Assembly: GCF_011806425.1 (NCBI RefSeq)
Contig: NZ_JAATOV010000005.1
Location: forward strand, 186,001 to 250,000
Source: Thalassospira lucentensis
GTDB taxonomy: Bacteria; Pseudomonadota; Alphaproteobacteria; Rhodospirillales; Thalassospiraceae
Reading direction: 5' to 3'
Length of the DNA stretch: 64,000 bases
Part shown: one piece after another, positions 28,582 through 36,787 of the stretch
Layout: every line of letters begins with the position of its first letter
How positions within the stretch are numbered: position 1 is the first letter of the stretch
The notes under the pieces: generated by a model
What the model was told of the DNA's origin: nothing
Database searches by the model: none
Seen by the model: the letters and a program-made list of their open reading frames with translations, nothing else
Translations under genes and position numbers: made by a program

Positions 28582-28617
28582 AAAACACCCTTGCAATCCT
28601 CCCTTGCGAGGGTGTTT
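28582..28617 (+). terminator. Terminator with a UCCUCCC loop
   Basis: A 14-bp stem (28582-28595 with 28604-28617; one T-G pair) closes a loop region containing TCCTCCC and ends in TTTT. It terminates the 53-residue gene. The exposed loop is complementary to a Shine-Dalgarno sequence. Confidence 0.75.
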
Positions 28618-28703
28618 TCGTATGTGGGCTTCACCTTCGCCCGCGGGACGGTTATGAATGGGGCATCACATCCATCATCCGTCAGAACCGGAGACGCCCG
28701 TCC

Positions 28704-29501
28704 ATGAAGCTTGCCCATTATGCCTTTGGCGAAGAAAACCGTGACAACGGCACCATCGTAATTGTCCATGGTCTGTTTGGGCAGGCACGCAATTGGACGG
28801 CGATTGCCCGGCGTCTGGCTGAAAAGTACCAAGTCGTTACGGCTGATTTGCGCAATCACGGACGATCCGATTGGGATATGGATATGACATATCCAGCCAT
28901 GGCCGGTGATCTTGCCGAATTGATCCGTGAAGTGTCAGATAAGCCGGTTCATCTGATTGGCCATTCGATGGGCGGCAAGGCATCCATGGTGCTGGCACTT
29001 TCGCAAAATGCCCAAGATGCCGGTTTGGTATCCGACCTTGTGGTCGTTGATATTGCGCCGGTGGTCTATGACCATGACTACACCGATTTCATCACCGCCA
29101 TGCGGGCTGTTGATTTTGATGCGGTTTCGCGTCGGTCCGAAGTGGAAGATGCTCTGTCATCCGGGGTCTCAGAAAAAGGCATACGTCAGTTCCTGGCGCA
29201 AAATGTGTCAACCGATAAGGAAACCGGCAAAATGGCCTGGCAGGTGAATATCGATGCCATGGCCGAACATTTGGCCGATATCACGGGCTGGCCGGAAAGT
29301 GATCTTGCCGATCAGTATGATGGCGACGTTCTATTTATTTCTGGGGCCAATTCGCATTATGTCGATCCCAACGACCGCGATCACATCAAGTCCCTGTTTC
29401 CCAAGGCGGCCTTTACCAGCATCAAGGGTGCTGGGCACTGGGTCCATGCCGAGAAGCCCGAAGCCGTTCTTTTGACCTTGTCAGCATTTTTAAACCGCTA
29501 A
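28704..29501 (+). CDS. Alpha/beta-hydrolase (YbfF-like esterase)
   Basis: 265 residues. The fold markers are HGLFGQARNW (oxyanion HG), DLRNHGRSDW, the nucleophile Ser88 in GHSMGG, an acid residue later, and His in GAGHWVHAEKP. This pattern fits the YbfF/abhydrolase-6 esterases acting on small acyl esters. The natural substrate is unknown. A GGAGACG ribosome-binding site is present. The gene stands alone, with a weak hairpin (29492-29523) overlapping its stop. Confidence 0.87.
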   Translation: MKLAHYAFGEENRDNGTIVIVHGLFGQARNWTAIARRLAEKYQVVTADLRNHGRSDWDMDMTYPAMAGDLAELIREVSDKPVHLIGHSMGGKASMVLALSQNAQDAGLVSDLVVVDIAPVVYDHDYTDFITAMRAVDFDAVSRRSEVEDALSSGVSEKGIRQFLAQNVSTDKETGKMAWQVNIDAMAEHLADITGWPESDLADQYDGDVLFISGANSHYVDPNDRDHIKSLFPKAAFTSIKGAGHWVHAEKPEAVLLTLSAFLNR

Positions 29502-29561
29502 GACCGTTTGGGTTCAGCGGTTTGTTGTTCCCGATTTTTTTGGGGGAAGGGGCTGGTGCCC

Positions 29562-30317
29562 TCACCACGGCAGCTTTTCACCGTCATAGGCGTAAAAGCC
29601 GCCCGATTGCTTGGCATCAAGGCCATCAATCACGTTCAGCATATTCGCGGTGGCTTGATCAGGTGTCTGCACGTTTAAGCCCGATTTGGCAAACGGGCCG
29701 GAAAGGCCTGTATCCACCGTGCCCGGATGCAGGGCAACACAAACCGCGTCGCGTTTGGTACGGCCGATTTCAATCGCGGTGCATTTCACCAATTGATTAA
29801 GCGCGGCCTTGGCGGCGCGATACCCGTACCAACCGCCCATGCGATTATCGCCAATGCTGCCAACCTTGGCAGACAGGGTGGCAAACACCGATTTGCCATC
29901 GCGCGGCAGAAGCGTGCAGAAATGCTTCATCAAAAGTGCAGGCCCAATCGTATTGATCATAAATTGCTTGGCCATATAGTCGGCATCAATATGACGCAGC
30001 GACTTTTCGGGTTGAAACTGCGCATCATGCAGATATCCGGTCGCATCAATGATCAACCGAACCTCGCCATCCAGATCACGCACATGGGCCGCACAGTCAG
30101 CGACACTGTCAGGATTGCCAAAATCCAATGCCGGATCGGTTTTGCGTGAAAAGCCGATCACCTGCGAAAACCGTTTGCTGGCCTTAAGATGCGTGACAAA
30201 GGCCTTGCCGATCCCGCCCGTCGCACCGATGACAACGGCAATTGATGGCGCGCTTGTCGCAGATGTGGCGGCGGCAAAGCTTTCAAGTTTTGGCGTATCA
30301 ATATCGGTATCGGTCAC
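29562..30317 (-). CDS. SDR-family oxidoreductase, C-factor-like
   Basis: 251 residues. After a 25-residue Ala/Ser-rich leader, the cofactor motif GATGGIGKAF begins the Rossmann fold. DATGYLHD and the catalytic YGYRAAKAALN (Tyr-x-x-x-Lys) follow. It resembles the short SDRs called C-factor/csgA-like. The substrate is unknown. It is convergent with the hydrolase and follows the Kef genes in the same orientation, about 100 bp away. Confidence 0.82.
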   Translation of the reverse strand: MTDTDIDTPKLESFAAATSATSAPSIAVVIGATGGIGKAFVTHLKASKRFSQVIGFSRKTDPALDFGNPDSVADCAAHVRDLDGEVRLIIDATGYLHDAQFQPEKSLRHIDADYMAKQFMINTIGPALLMKHFCTLLPRDGKSVFATLSAKVGSIGDNRMGGWYGYRAAKAALNQLVKCTAIEIGRTKRDAVCVALHPGTVDTGLSGPFAKSGLNVQTPDQATANMLNVIDGLDAKQSGGFYAYDGEKLPW

Positions 30318-30418
30318 GGTCTGGCTCCTGACATCCGGTTGTGGCGTTAAGCACCTAGCTGTCTACGCACACAGACCGTGATTGGTTTTGCCAGCGCCAA
30401 AAGCACAGCGGCTTTCAG

Positions 30419-32314
30419 TCAGTCCTTTTGGTCTAAATCTTGCTGGCTTGGGCCGTCTTGATCGTCCTTGGGTGGTGGGTTCCAATGGCGATCACCATGA
30501 ATTTTGTCTTCGCGTTCATCACGCATCAGCTCAAACAGGGTTTTGGTCTGGGCGCGCATGGTGTCGATATATCCCTTATCCACCCCATGCGTGTTCCAAC
30601 GTTCGCGCAATTTACCAAGAGTTTCATAGTCATGGGCGCGAAAGGCGCGCTTTTTACGTTCCGCCCCAAATGGATGCAGGCCAAGCTCAATCAACGCATC
30701 GCGACCAAGGTTCAGTGCACTGTCAAACGTTTCGCGCTGAACGCAATGCGCCCCGGCATTTTCAAGTTCATAAACATGATGGCGATCATGGGCACGGGCC
30801 AAAATCCGGACATTGGGATAATGTTTGGCAACATGGGCGACCAAGGATGTCAGTTTGTCGCGGTTATCGATTGCGGCGACAAAAAGCTTGGCATTTTCAA
30901 TGTCGGTGGTGCGCAAAAGGTCCGGTCGGGTCGCATCCCCGTAATAAGCGCGAAAGCCAATCTGGCTGAGGTTTTCGACCACTCCCGGATCATGATCAAG
31001 CACAATCACATCATATCCATTGGTCGCAAGAAGACGGGTGACGATCTGCCCAAATCGGCCAAGTCCGGCAATCACCACCGAACCGGTTGTTTCAATCGTG
31101 TCAGGCGCACGGCGCGCCCCCTTAACCATACGCGGTGCCAATATCCGTTCATACAGGATAAAGCCAGCCGGGGTCATAAACATGGTCAGGGCCACAACCA
31201 AGGTCATTTTAGCAATCAGGTCATCGGGCAAAACGCCAATACCCGATGCCAAGCCAAACAGGACAAAGGCAAATTCACCCGCCTGCGCCAAACCAATCGC
31301 AAACAGCATCCTGTCCGCCCCGCGCAGGCCAAAGATGCTGCCGATGGCAAACAAAATGACCGTCTTGATCAACATGATGCCAAACGCCAAGCCGATCAGG
31401 GTGGTGGGTTGTTCAAACAGCAGGCCAAAATCAATCCCGGCCCCAACGGTCAGGAAAAACAGACCCAGCAACAATCCCTTGAACGGTTCGATATCGTTTT
31501 CAAGTTCATGGCGATATTCGCTATCTGATAAAACCACCCCGGCCAAAAACGTGCCCAACGCCGGGCTCAGCCCGATGGACGTCATCAAAAGCGCAATCCC
31601 AATCACCAGCATAAGGGCCGCTGCGGTAAAAACTTCGCGCAGGCGTGATTGGGCAATAAACCGGAACATCGGCCGAATAAGGTACCGCCCGCCAACCATG
31701 ATCGCAGCGATGGCTGCGATAATCACAAGGGGCTGCGCCCAATCTGGTGCTAAATGAAGCAACAGCGCGCTTTGCGTGCCAACCGCGTCGGCATCGACCG
31801 TGTCTGGTGTTAGCAATGGTAACACTGCCAACATTGGGATCACCGCCACATCCTGTGTCAGCAATACCGAGAACGAACTTTTACCACCTGCCGTACCCAG
31901 CCAGCCCTTTTCGGTGAATGATTGCAAAACAATTGCCGTTGATGACAGGGCCAAGACCATGCCGATGGCAACACTGGCCTGCCAAGACAACCCAAATGCA
32001 AAACCAATTGCCGCAATCACCGCCGTTGTGCCGGCCACCTGCAATCCGCCAAGGCCGATCAATTGGCCGCGCATCGACCACAACATGGACGGGCGCAGTT
32101 CCAACCCGACGATAAACAGCATCATGACAACGCCAAACTCGGCAAAATGCTGAAGGTCGGTGGTTTCTGCCCCGACAACGCCAAGGATCGGGCCAATCAC
32201 CACCCCGGCAATCAAATAGCCAAGCACGGATCCCAGACCAAGGCGCTGGGCAAAGGGCACCGTAATCACCGCGGCCACCAGATAGACAAATGCATGCGAA
32301 AGGATATCCATCAT
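30419..32314 (-). CDS. KefB/KefC-type K+/H+ antiporter (CPA2)
   Basis: 631 residues. The first 380 contain about 12 membrane helices of the Na+/H+ exchanger fold. After them comes a RCK/TrkA-N domain (VVIAGLGRFGQIVTRLL, then VLDHDPGVVENL) that senses NAD(H) or glutathione adducts. It would export K+ and acidify the cytoplasm in answer to electrophiles. Its start overlaps the stop of the upstream KefF-like gene by four bases (ATGA). The C-terminal tail is long, charged and Asp/Gln-rich. Confidence 0.9.
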   Translation of the reverse strand: MMDILSHAFVYLVAAVITVPFAQRLGLGSVLGYLIAGVVIGPILGVVGAETTDLQHFAEFGVVMMLFIVGLELRPSMLWSMRGQLIGLGGLQVAGTTAVIAAIGFAFGLSWQASVAIGMVLALSSTAIVLQSFTEKGWLGTAGGKSSFSVLLTQDVAVIPMLAVLPLLTPDTVDADAVGTQSALLLHLAPDWAQPLVIIAAIAAIMVGGRYLIRPMFRFIAQSRLREVFTAAALMLVIGIALLMTSIGLSPALGTFLAGVVLSDSEYRHELENDIEPFKGLLLGLFFLTVGAGIDFGLLFEQPTTLIGLAFGIMLIKTVILFAIGSIFGLRGADRMLFAIGLAQAGEFAFVLFGLASGIGVLPDDLIAKMTLVVALTMFMTPAGFILYERILAPRMVKGARRAPDTIETTGSVVIAGLGRFGQIVTRLLATNGYDVIVLDHDPGVVENLSQIGFRAYYGDATRPDLLRTTDIENAKLFVAAIDNRDKLTSLVAHVAKHYPNVRILARAHDRHHVYELENAGAHCVQRETFDSALNLGRDALIELGLHPFGAERKKRAFRAHDYETLGKLRERWNTHGVDKGYIDTMRAQTKTLFELMRDEREDKIHGDRHWNPPPKDDQDGPSQQDLDQKD

Positions 32315-32925
32315 CCATTCTCCGGCGTGATGAAGCTTTGCAAATCGTCGGTCAGGGTCAAGGCATCCTTGGCTTTGTCAAAATCAATCCGGTCATGAAC
32401 AAGCGCGGTCAGGAAGTTTTTCCATTGCGCAACCGTATCAGACACCTTGTTTCCCGCGCGCAGCGAAATGGCGTCAAAGGTGGCATAAGGCGCGATATAG
32501 CGCATATGGCAAAGCTCGGCGGTGCGTTCAAACGGCATCAACAACGTCCGAAGTTCCGCCCGGTTAATCCCATCGGGGGTATAGCCCGCCCGTGGTGTGC
32601 CACACGTCACCGCATTAAACATCACTTTGCCCCGAAGCGCTGTGCCATCCGCGCCATAGGCAAAGCCATATTCCAAAACAAGGTCAATCCATTCCTTGAT
32701 AATGGCGGGTGCTGCGTACCAATAAAGTGGATGCATCAAGATAATGACGTCGTGATCGCGCAACACCGATTGTTCGCGCGCAATATCAATATCGAACTGC
32801 GGATAGCGCGCATAAAGATCAATGCAGGTCACCCCCTTGGTCGCCTGTGCGGCCGCAAACATCGGCGCATTGACCTCTGATCGGTCCAGACGGGGATGGG
32901 CAAACAGCGTTAACACGCGCGCCAT
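32311..32925 (-). CDS. KefF-like NAD(P)H oxidoreductase, antiporter ancillary subunit
   Basis: 204 residues of the flavodoxin-fold quinone reductase family (LFAHPRLDRSEVN near the start, IILMHPLYWYAAPAIIKEWIDLVL in the middle). The FMN site and the WYxxPA motif match KefF/MdaB-type proteins. Translational coupling to the KefC-type antiporter supports a role as its cytoplasmic activating subunit. It also likely detoxifies quinones. Confidence 0.88.
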   Translation of the reverse strand: MARVLTLFAHPRLDRSEVNAPMFAAAQATKGVTCIDLYARYPQFDIDIAREQSVLRDHDVIILMHPLYWYAAPAIIKEWIDLVLEYGFAYGADGTALRGKVMFNAVTCGTPRAGYTPDGINRAELRTLLMPFERTAELCHMRYIAPYATFDAISLRAGNKVSDTVAQWKNFLTALVHDRIDFDKAKDALTLTDDLQSFITPENG

Positions 32926-33144
32926 TGGTGTCTCCGTTTTACAAATCTTCTCACTTCTATCTCGTGGTTTTAGCGCGATTGTGCGCTGGTGCGAAGCGCT
33001 AAGGATAGGGATTACCGCATGTGCGCGGGAATGATGTGGGGTGGCGACATGTCACTGTGCAAATTTACGTCAAACCGTTCACATCTGGGATGGCGGGGCG
33101 TCGGAACGGGGTACCTGTTTTATCCCCAACCAAAGGAATGCCAA

Positions 33145-33534
33145 ATGGCATATGTTTTTACCCAAGCCGCCAATAACCAAGCCATTGCTGAATGTGAATG
33201 GGGCAAGGCCTCTGAAATCATGTTCACCGGATTTTCGTCCTGCATCGGGATCATGGCGATCAAGGATAATGAGGTGATTGGGGTGCATCTGCCATTGCGC
33301 GATGCCAGCAACGCGGTCACGGATGCTGACATCGATACTGCAATCGGCCTGCTTGACGGCGGCACGTCCCCGGTGGTGATCGGATCGATCAGCGCGTGGA
33401 AGGCATCAGCAAGCAGCGTATATCAACATTTGGTCGATACCCTAAAGCCGGTTGATCAGTTTTCTTATGGCGACGGAACCTACGGCGGCGAAATCAAAAA
33501 CGGAAAAATTCAGCCGCGCTATCAACTGAATTAA
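33145..33534 (+). CDS. Hypothetical protein with a possible deamidase-like Cys-His signature
   Basis: 129 residues with no confident family. The segment FSSCIGIMAIKDNEVIGVHL puts Cys33 and His48 fifteen residues apart, after a hydrophobic strand. The CNF1 toxin (Cys866/His881) and CheD deamidases use a similar Cys and His pair after an LSGC-type turn. That likeness is only a short pattern. There is no signal peptide. The start at 33145 has AAAGGA upstream, and a strong terminator follows. It is divergent from the Kef pair. Confidence 0.7.
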   Translation: MAYVFTQAANNQAIAECEWGKASEIMFTGFSSCIGIMAIKDNEVIGVHLPLRDASNAVTDADIDTAIGLLDGGTSPVVIGSISAWKASASSVYQHLVDTLKPVDQFSYGDGTYGGEIKNGKIQPRYQLN

Positions 33535-33567
33535 CTGACGATATTGATCATATCGCACAGCACCAAC

Positions 33568-33610
33568 AAAAAGCCGCCCGGCCAGTGATGGCATCGGGCG
33601 GCTTTTTTTT
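33568..33610 (+). terminator. Bidirectional terminator
   Basis: An 8-bp GC stem (33573-33580 with 33595-33602), extended by A/T pairs, ends in eight T. It lies between convergent genes and serves both. Confidence 0.85.
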
Positions 33611-33632
33611 ATGGGTTGTCGTTCAAGACTGC

Positions 33633-34922
33633 CTATTCGGCGGCATTGATATGTTTGACGTTTGGCGCACTGCGTTCGCCTTTGCCCTCAAGGTCGTGGC
33701 GGCGGATGAATTCCTTGATCCGCGGGCTGATCTGTTCGCGCCAGCGACGGCCGTTAAACACGCCGTAATGGCCAACACCCTGCTGCATGTGATGCATGCG
33801 CATATTATCGGGCAGATTGGTACACAGTTTATGTGCAGCCCGGGTCTGCCCCATGCCGGTAATGTCATCACGTTCACCTTCGACCGTCAAAAGGGCGGTC
33901 TTGGTGATTGCCGATGGATCAACCGGAACACCTTGCCAACGCATGGTGCCATTGGGCAGGTTGTGATCATGGAACACGACCTTGATGGTCTGCAGATAGA
34001 ACTCGGCGGTCATGTCCATCACGGCAAGATATTCGTGATAGAAGTTCCGCTTGGCATCGGCGCTTTCGCCGTCACCTTCGACCAGGTGCATGAACATGTC
34101 ATGGTGGGCCGAAACGTGGCGATCCCAGTTCATGGCCATGAAGCCCGCCAATTGCATAAAGCCCGGATAAACGCGGCGCATGACCCCGGTATTGGGCAGG
34201 GGCACATGTGAAATCACATGGCGTTCAAACCATTCCAGATCATGCTGTTCGGCGAATTTGTTGACCTCGGTTGGGTTTTCACGCGTATCAACCGGTCCAC
34301 CCATCAGCGTCATGGATGCTGGTTGGCATTCTTCATTCCCCGCTGCCATCAACGATGCCGCGGCCATCACCGGCACGGATGGCTGACAGACGGCCATCAT
34401 GTGGGTGTTCGGGCCAAGCTTGCGCAGGAACTGCATGACATAATCGATATAGGTATCAAGATCAAAGTGACCCAGATGCACCGGCACCGTGCGGGCATCG
34501 ACCCAGTCGGTGATATAAACGTCATGATCGGGCAGCAATGCCTCGACCGTGCCACGCAGCAAGGTTGAAAAGTGCCCTGAAAGCGGGGCGACAATCAACA
34601 GGCGCGGGTCATCAGGCTGGGTTTTCAGATGACCGGTTTCGCGCTTGAAATGCAAAAGATTGCAGAACGGTTCGCTGTGAACGATTTCTTCGGTGATCGG
34701 TACGATTTCACCGTCAATCGTTGTGGTGTCCAAGCCAAATTCTGGTTTGCCATAACGATGGGTGATGTGGGTAAACATGTCGAACGCTGCCGCGGCCGCA
34801 CGTCCCGGCTGGGTGTGGGCAAACGGATTGGCCGGATTGCGCAGCCACTTTTTATTGGCATCTGCTGCCATACGCAGCGGGCTAATTGTGGCGTGCTGCA
34901 ATTCATACAGGTGGTACAGCAT
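33633..34922 (-). CDS. phaZ: Intracellular polyhydroxyalkanoate depolymerase
   Basis: 429 residues, the usual length of intracellular PhaZ of alphaproteobacteria. It starts MLYHLYELQH and has the nucleophile-elbow-like CQPSVP with Cys179 as the catalytic nucleophile. The C-terminal third contains the DDITG segment and the likely catalytic His in GVGHYGVF. It mobilises stored PHB to 3-hydroxybutyrate. It stands alone. A PHA synthase gene was not found in the window. Confidence 0.92.
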   Translation of the reverse strand: MLYHLYELQHATISPLRMAADANKKWLRNPANPFAHTQPGRAAAAAFDMFTHITHRYGKPEFGLDTTTIDGEIVPITEEIVHSEPFCNLLHFKRETGHLKTQPDDPRLLIVAPLSGHFSTLLRGTVEALLPDHDVYITDWVDARTVPVHLGHFDLDTYIDYVMQFLRKLGPNTHMMAVCQPSVPVMAAASLMAAGNEECQPASMTLMGGPVDTRENPTEVNKFAEQHDLEWFERHVISHVPLPNTGVMRRVYPGFMQLAGFMAMNWDRHVSAHHDMFMHLVEGDGESADAKRNFYHEYLAVMDMTAEFYLQTIKVVFHDHNLPNGTMRWQGVPVDPSAITKTALLTVEGERDDITGMGQTRAAHKLCTNLPDNMRMHHMQQGVGHYGVFNGRRWREQISPRIKEFIRRHDLEGKGERSAPNVKHINAAE

Positions 34923-35555
34923 TTACTCTCACTCCGGGTGACGGGGCACGGAAAGCCCAAAGGTCACCAGTTTTGTTTACGGCTTTTCATCCTGTTTTTT
35001 ATCACGCACAGGCATTTTGAAATACGTGGCGGGCACTTAAACGATCTTTGGCGATGTCATCTCGGGGCGCGCAAAAGCAGCGCGATTTTAGATATTCGAT
35101 AACCGAAATATGACAAAGCCGCTTCGATCCGTACAGGTTTTCATAATACTCATAAAGTATGATGAAATCCCAAAGGGCCTATTTACACAGTGATTCAATC
35201 GAATTTAGGCGCCAATGTCGAGTAAAATTTTTGCGTTGCGGTGTAAGTTGCTGCAATGCAATATAAGTTTTACTCTAAATGGGCGAAACCACCTGTGTTC
35301 CCAAACCCTAAGCGCGTGGCAAAGTCTTTTGGCGTCGGGCTCAGCACGTCGTTAATCGCCCGACGAATTGCCCAATCATTCTGCCAACGCTGATTGCAGG
35401 TGGGGCTGGGCGGGCCACAATTCAATGATGTTCGTGACGGATAAGACAAGCAACGCGATTGAGCGTTCCGGGGGCAAAGGTGCCGCTTACGGTGTTGGGG
35501 CATCATACTGACGGTTTGGACATGGATCGGTGATCTAAAACGGTCTGACGTCAGA
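34923..35555. other. Gene-poor region upstream of phaZ
   Basis: 630 bp, A/T-richer than its surroundings, with the phaZ promoter presumably in its first part. A minus-strand frame at 35270-35506 has a protein-like C-terminal half but no ribosome-binding site and no recognised domain. I see no other feature. Confidence 0.4.
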
Positions 35556-35594
35556 TAAAAAAATGGCGCTGCCGTAGGGAATACAGCAGCGCCA
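35556..35594 (-). terminator. Terminator of the 43-residue gene transcript
   Basis: A 9-bp perfect stem (TGGCGCTGC 35564-35572 with GCAGCGCCA 35586-35594) is followed on the minus strand by seven T residues. Confidence 0.75.
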
Positions 35595-35684
35595 GTACAA
35601 TCAGTTCAGTGCGGATTAAAGTGCGGAGATTACGAAGCCCATGGTCGATCAACGCATGTTGGGGGATCAGGGCATGGGGGAAGT

Positions 35685-35733
35685 CTGACCGGCAGACGGG
35701 ACAGGTATGGGTGCGGGGTAGCCTGCCGGTCAG
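35685..35733 (-). other. Hairpin in the 3' region of the 43-residue gene transcript
   Basis: Perfect 11-bp arms CTGACCGGCAG (35685-35695) and CTGCCGGTCAG (35723-35733) enclose 27 nt. With the terminator 90 bp further on, the 190-nt 3' tail could be a stable or processed RNA. Confidence 0.4.
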
Positions 35734-35785
35734 GTGCCCTTGATGGACATGCGTCCGGGCCTCGTAAATTTTAAAGCGTTAAGGA

Positions 35786-35917
35786 TTAGATCAAACTGCG
35801 CAGGGTCTGTGCCATGCCAAGTCCAATCACGAACAGGAAAAATCCTGTGCTGCCAACCACAGCAACAGTGCTGCAAAGCTCGTTTAAGCGGGTTGGGTTC
35901 TCGATCAGTTTCAGCAT
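35786..35917 (-). CDS. 43-residue single-pass membrane micro-protein
   Basis: Too short for most gene finders. The start is MLKLIENPTRLNELCSTVAV, then a hydrophobic stretch (residues about 17-36, with GSTGFFLFVIGLGMA), then TLRSLI. GGAGGA lies 6 bp upstream of the ATG, an excellent ribosome-binding site. It is alone, with a structured 190-bp tail and a terminator. The function is unknown and may be a membrane-bound regulator of a larger complex. Confidence 0.62.
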   Translation of the reverse strand: MLKLIENPTRLNELCSTVAVVGSTGFFLFVIGLGMAQTLRSLI

Positions 35918-36342
35918 GGTTTGTCCTCCTCAATCTGTCTGTCAGGACAATAGCGTTCTGATTTTGTTCCGGCAAGAACAAAGTTGGAACAAAAGTCTGA
36001 TTTTTATCGTAAGTGTTTGTAATATATTGCAAAAATATTGTTCTAAAATGTTCTCATTTTTGATGGGGAATGAGAACATCTGTACCCAAAATGGTTTGCG
36101 CGGTTGAATGTAGCCCGCAGAAAACAGGGCTTTTGCGCGAGTCTTCATAAAAGAAGCCAAGATCGCCGTTCTTTTGTGCGTTCTTTTGGCTTTTGTTCTG
36201 ATCTGACGGCTGGGGCAGGGTGGGGACCATTGGCATTTGATCGCCATGGATTAGAATCGATTCAATTTGTATAAAATCAAATTGTTGCGCGATAGACTGA
36301 CACGATTAGAATGGGCGGTGTTCGTAACGGAAAGAGGCGATT
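35918..36342. other. A/T-rich intergenic region
   Basis: 425 bp between the micro-protein gene and a doubtful frame. It is A/T-rich, with runs such as TTTTTATCG and several TATAAA-like stretches, so promoters in both directions are likely. No coding frame or strong fold was seen. Confidence 0.35.
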
Positions 36343-36654
36343 TTGCGACAAACTGTTACGGTTAAACCAAATTTCGGTAAAGCGGGCCAACGCGGACTTG
36401 AACGCAGTAGTCTTGCCGATGGGGATCGTGTAACAGTTTGGGGTGCAAATCGCCGATACAGCCATGCTGATCAGGACTCAGGATGGTTGTCTGGAACGAT
36501 TGAAACGACGGAACGGTTGCTTGCAACGGTTAAACAAGGTGCCTTTGATGCGCGCGGCCAAGATGCGATGGTCAAACGGCCGATCTGTTTAACTAAAATG
36601 AGACGCCATGTGCGAAGCCCGATGAACAGGGTTCATACGGTGCCGCGATGGTAA
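36343..36654 (+). CDS. Doubtful 103-residue frame upstream of zwf
   Basis: A TTG-started frame with AAAGAGG upstream. The translation is basic, with a VTVWGANRRY region and an Arg-rich end, and no domain was recognised. It ends just before a terminator-like hairpin, which gives it some support. It may instead be leader DNA of the zwf operon. Confidence 0.3.
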   Translation: MRQTVTVKPNFGKAGQRGLERSSLADGDRVTVWGANRRYSHADQDSGWLSGTIETTERLLATVKQGAFDARGQDAMVKRPICLTKMRRHVRSPMNRVHTVPRW

Positions 36655-36660
36655 AAACAC

Positions 36661-36690
36661 CGACAGAACCGGCATATCCGGTGCTGTTTT
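36661..36690 (+). terminator. Terminator-like hairpin before zwf
   Basis: ACAG-A-ACCGG pairs with CCGGT-G-CTGT around a short loop and is followed by TTTT. It could end the 103-residue frame or act as an attenuator in the zwf leader. Confidence 0.45.
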
Positions 36691-36706
36691 CACGGTAAAT
36701 ACCGTG
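36691..36706. promoter_or_regulatory. Palindrome upstream of the Entner-Doudoroff operon
   Basis: CACGGT-AAAT-ACCGTG is a perfect 6-bp dyad about 80 bp before the zwf start. It is a candidate operator, for example for a LacI- or RpiR-type sugar regulator, but no regulator gene is adjacent. Confidence 0.4.
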
Positions 36707-36787
36707 TCCCGATCATCTGCCCGAACGGCTAAAGTCCGGGATCCCACCTAGATGACGGGAAGGAAACGTTGGAAGGCTAAGGGCAGA

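Noticed and set aside
35270..35506. A 78-codon minus-strand frame in the gene-poor region
   Set aside because: It has no ribosome-binding site, and the N-terminal half is Arg/Cys/Pro-rich noise. It could be a gene remnant, but nothing identifies it.
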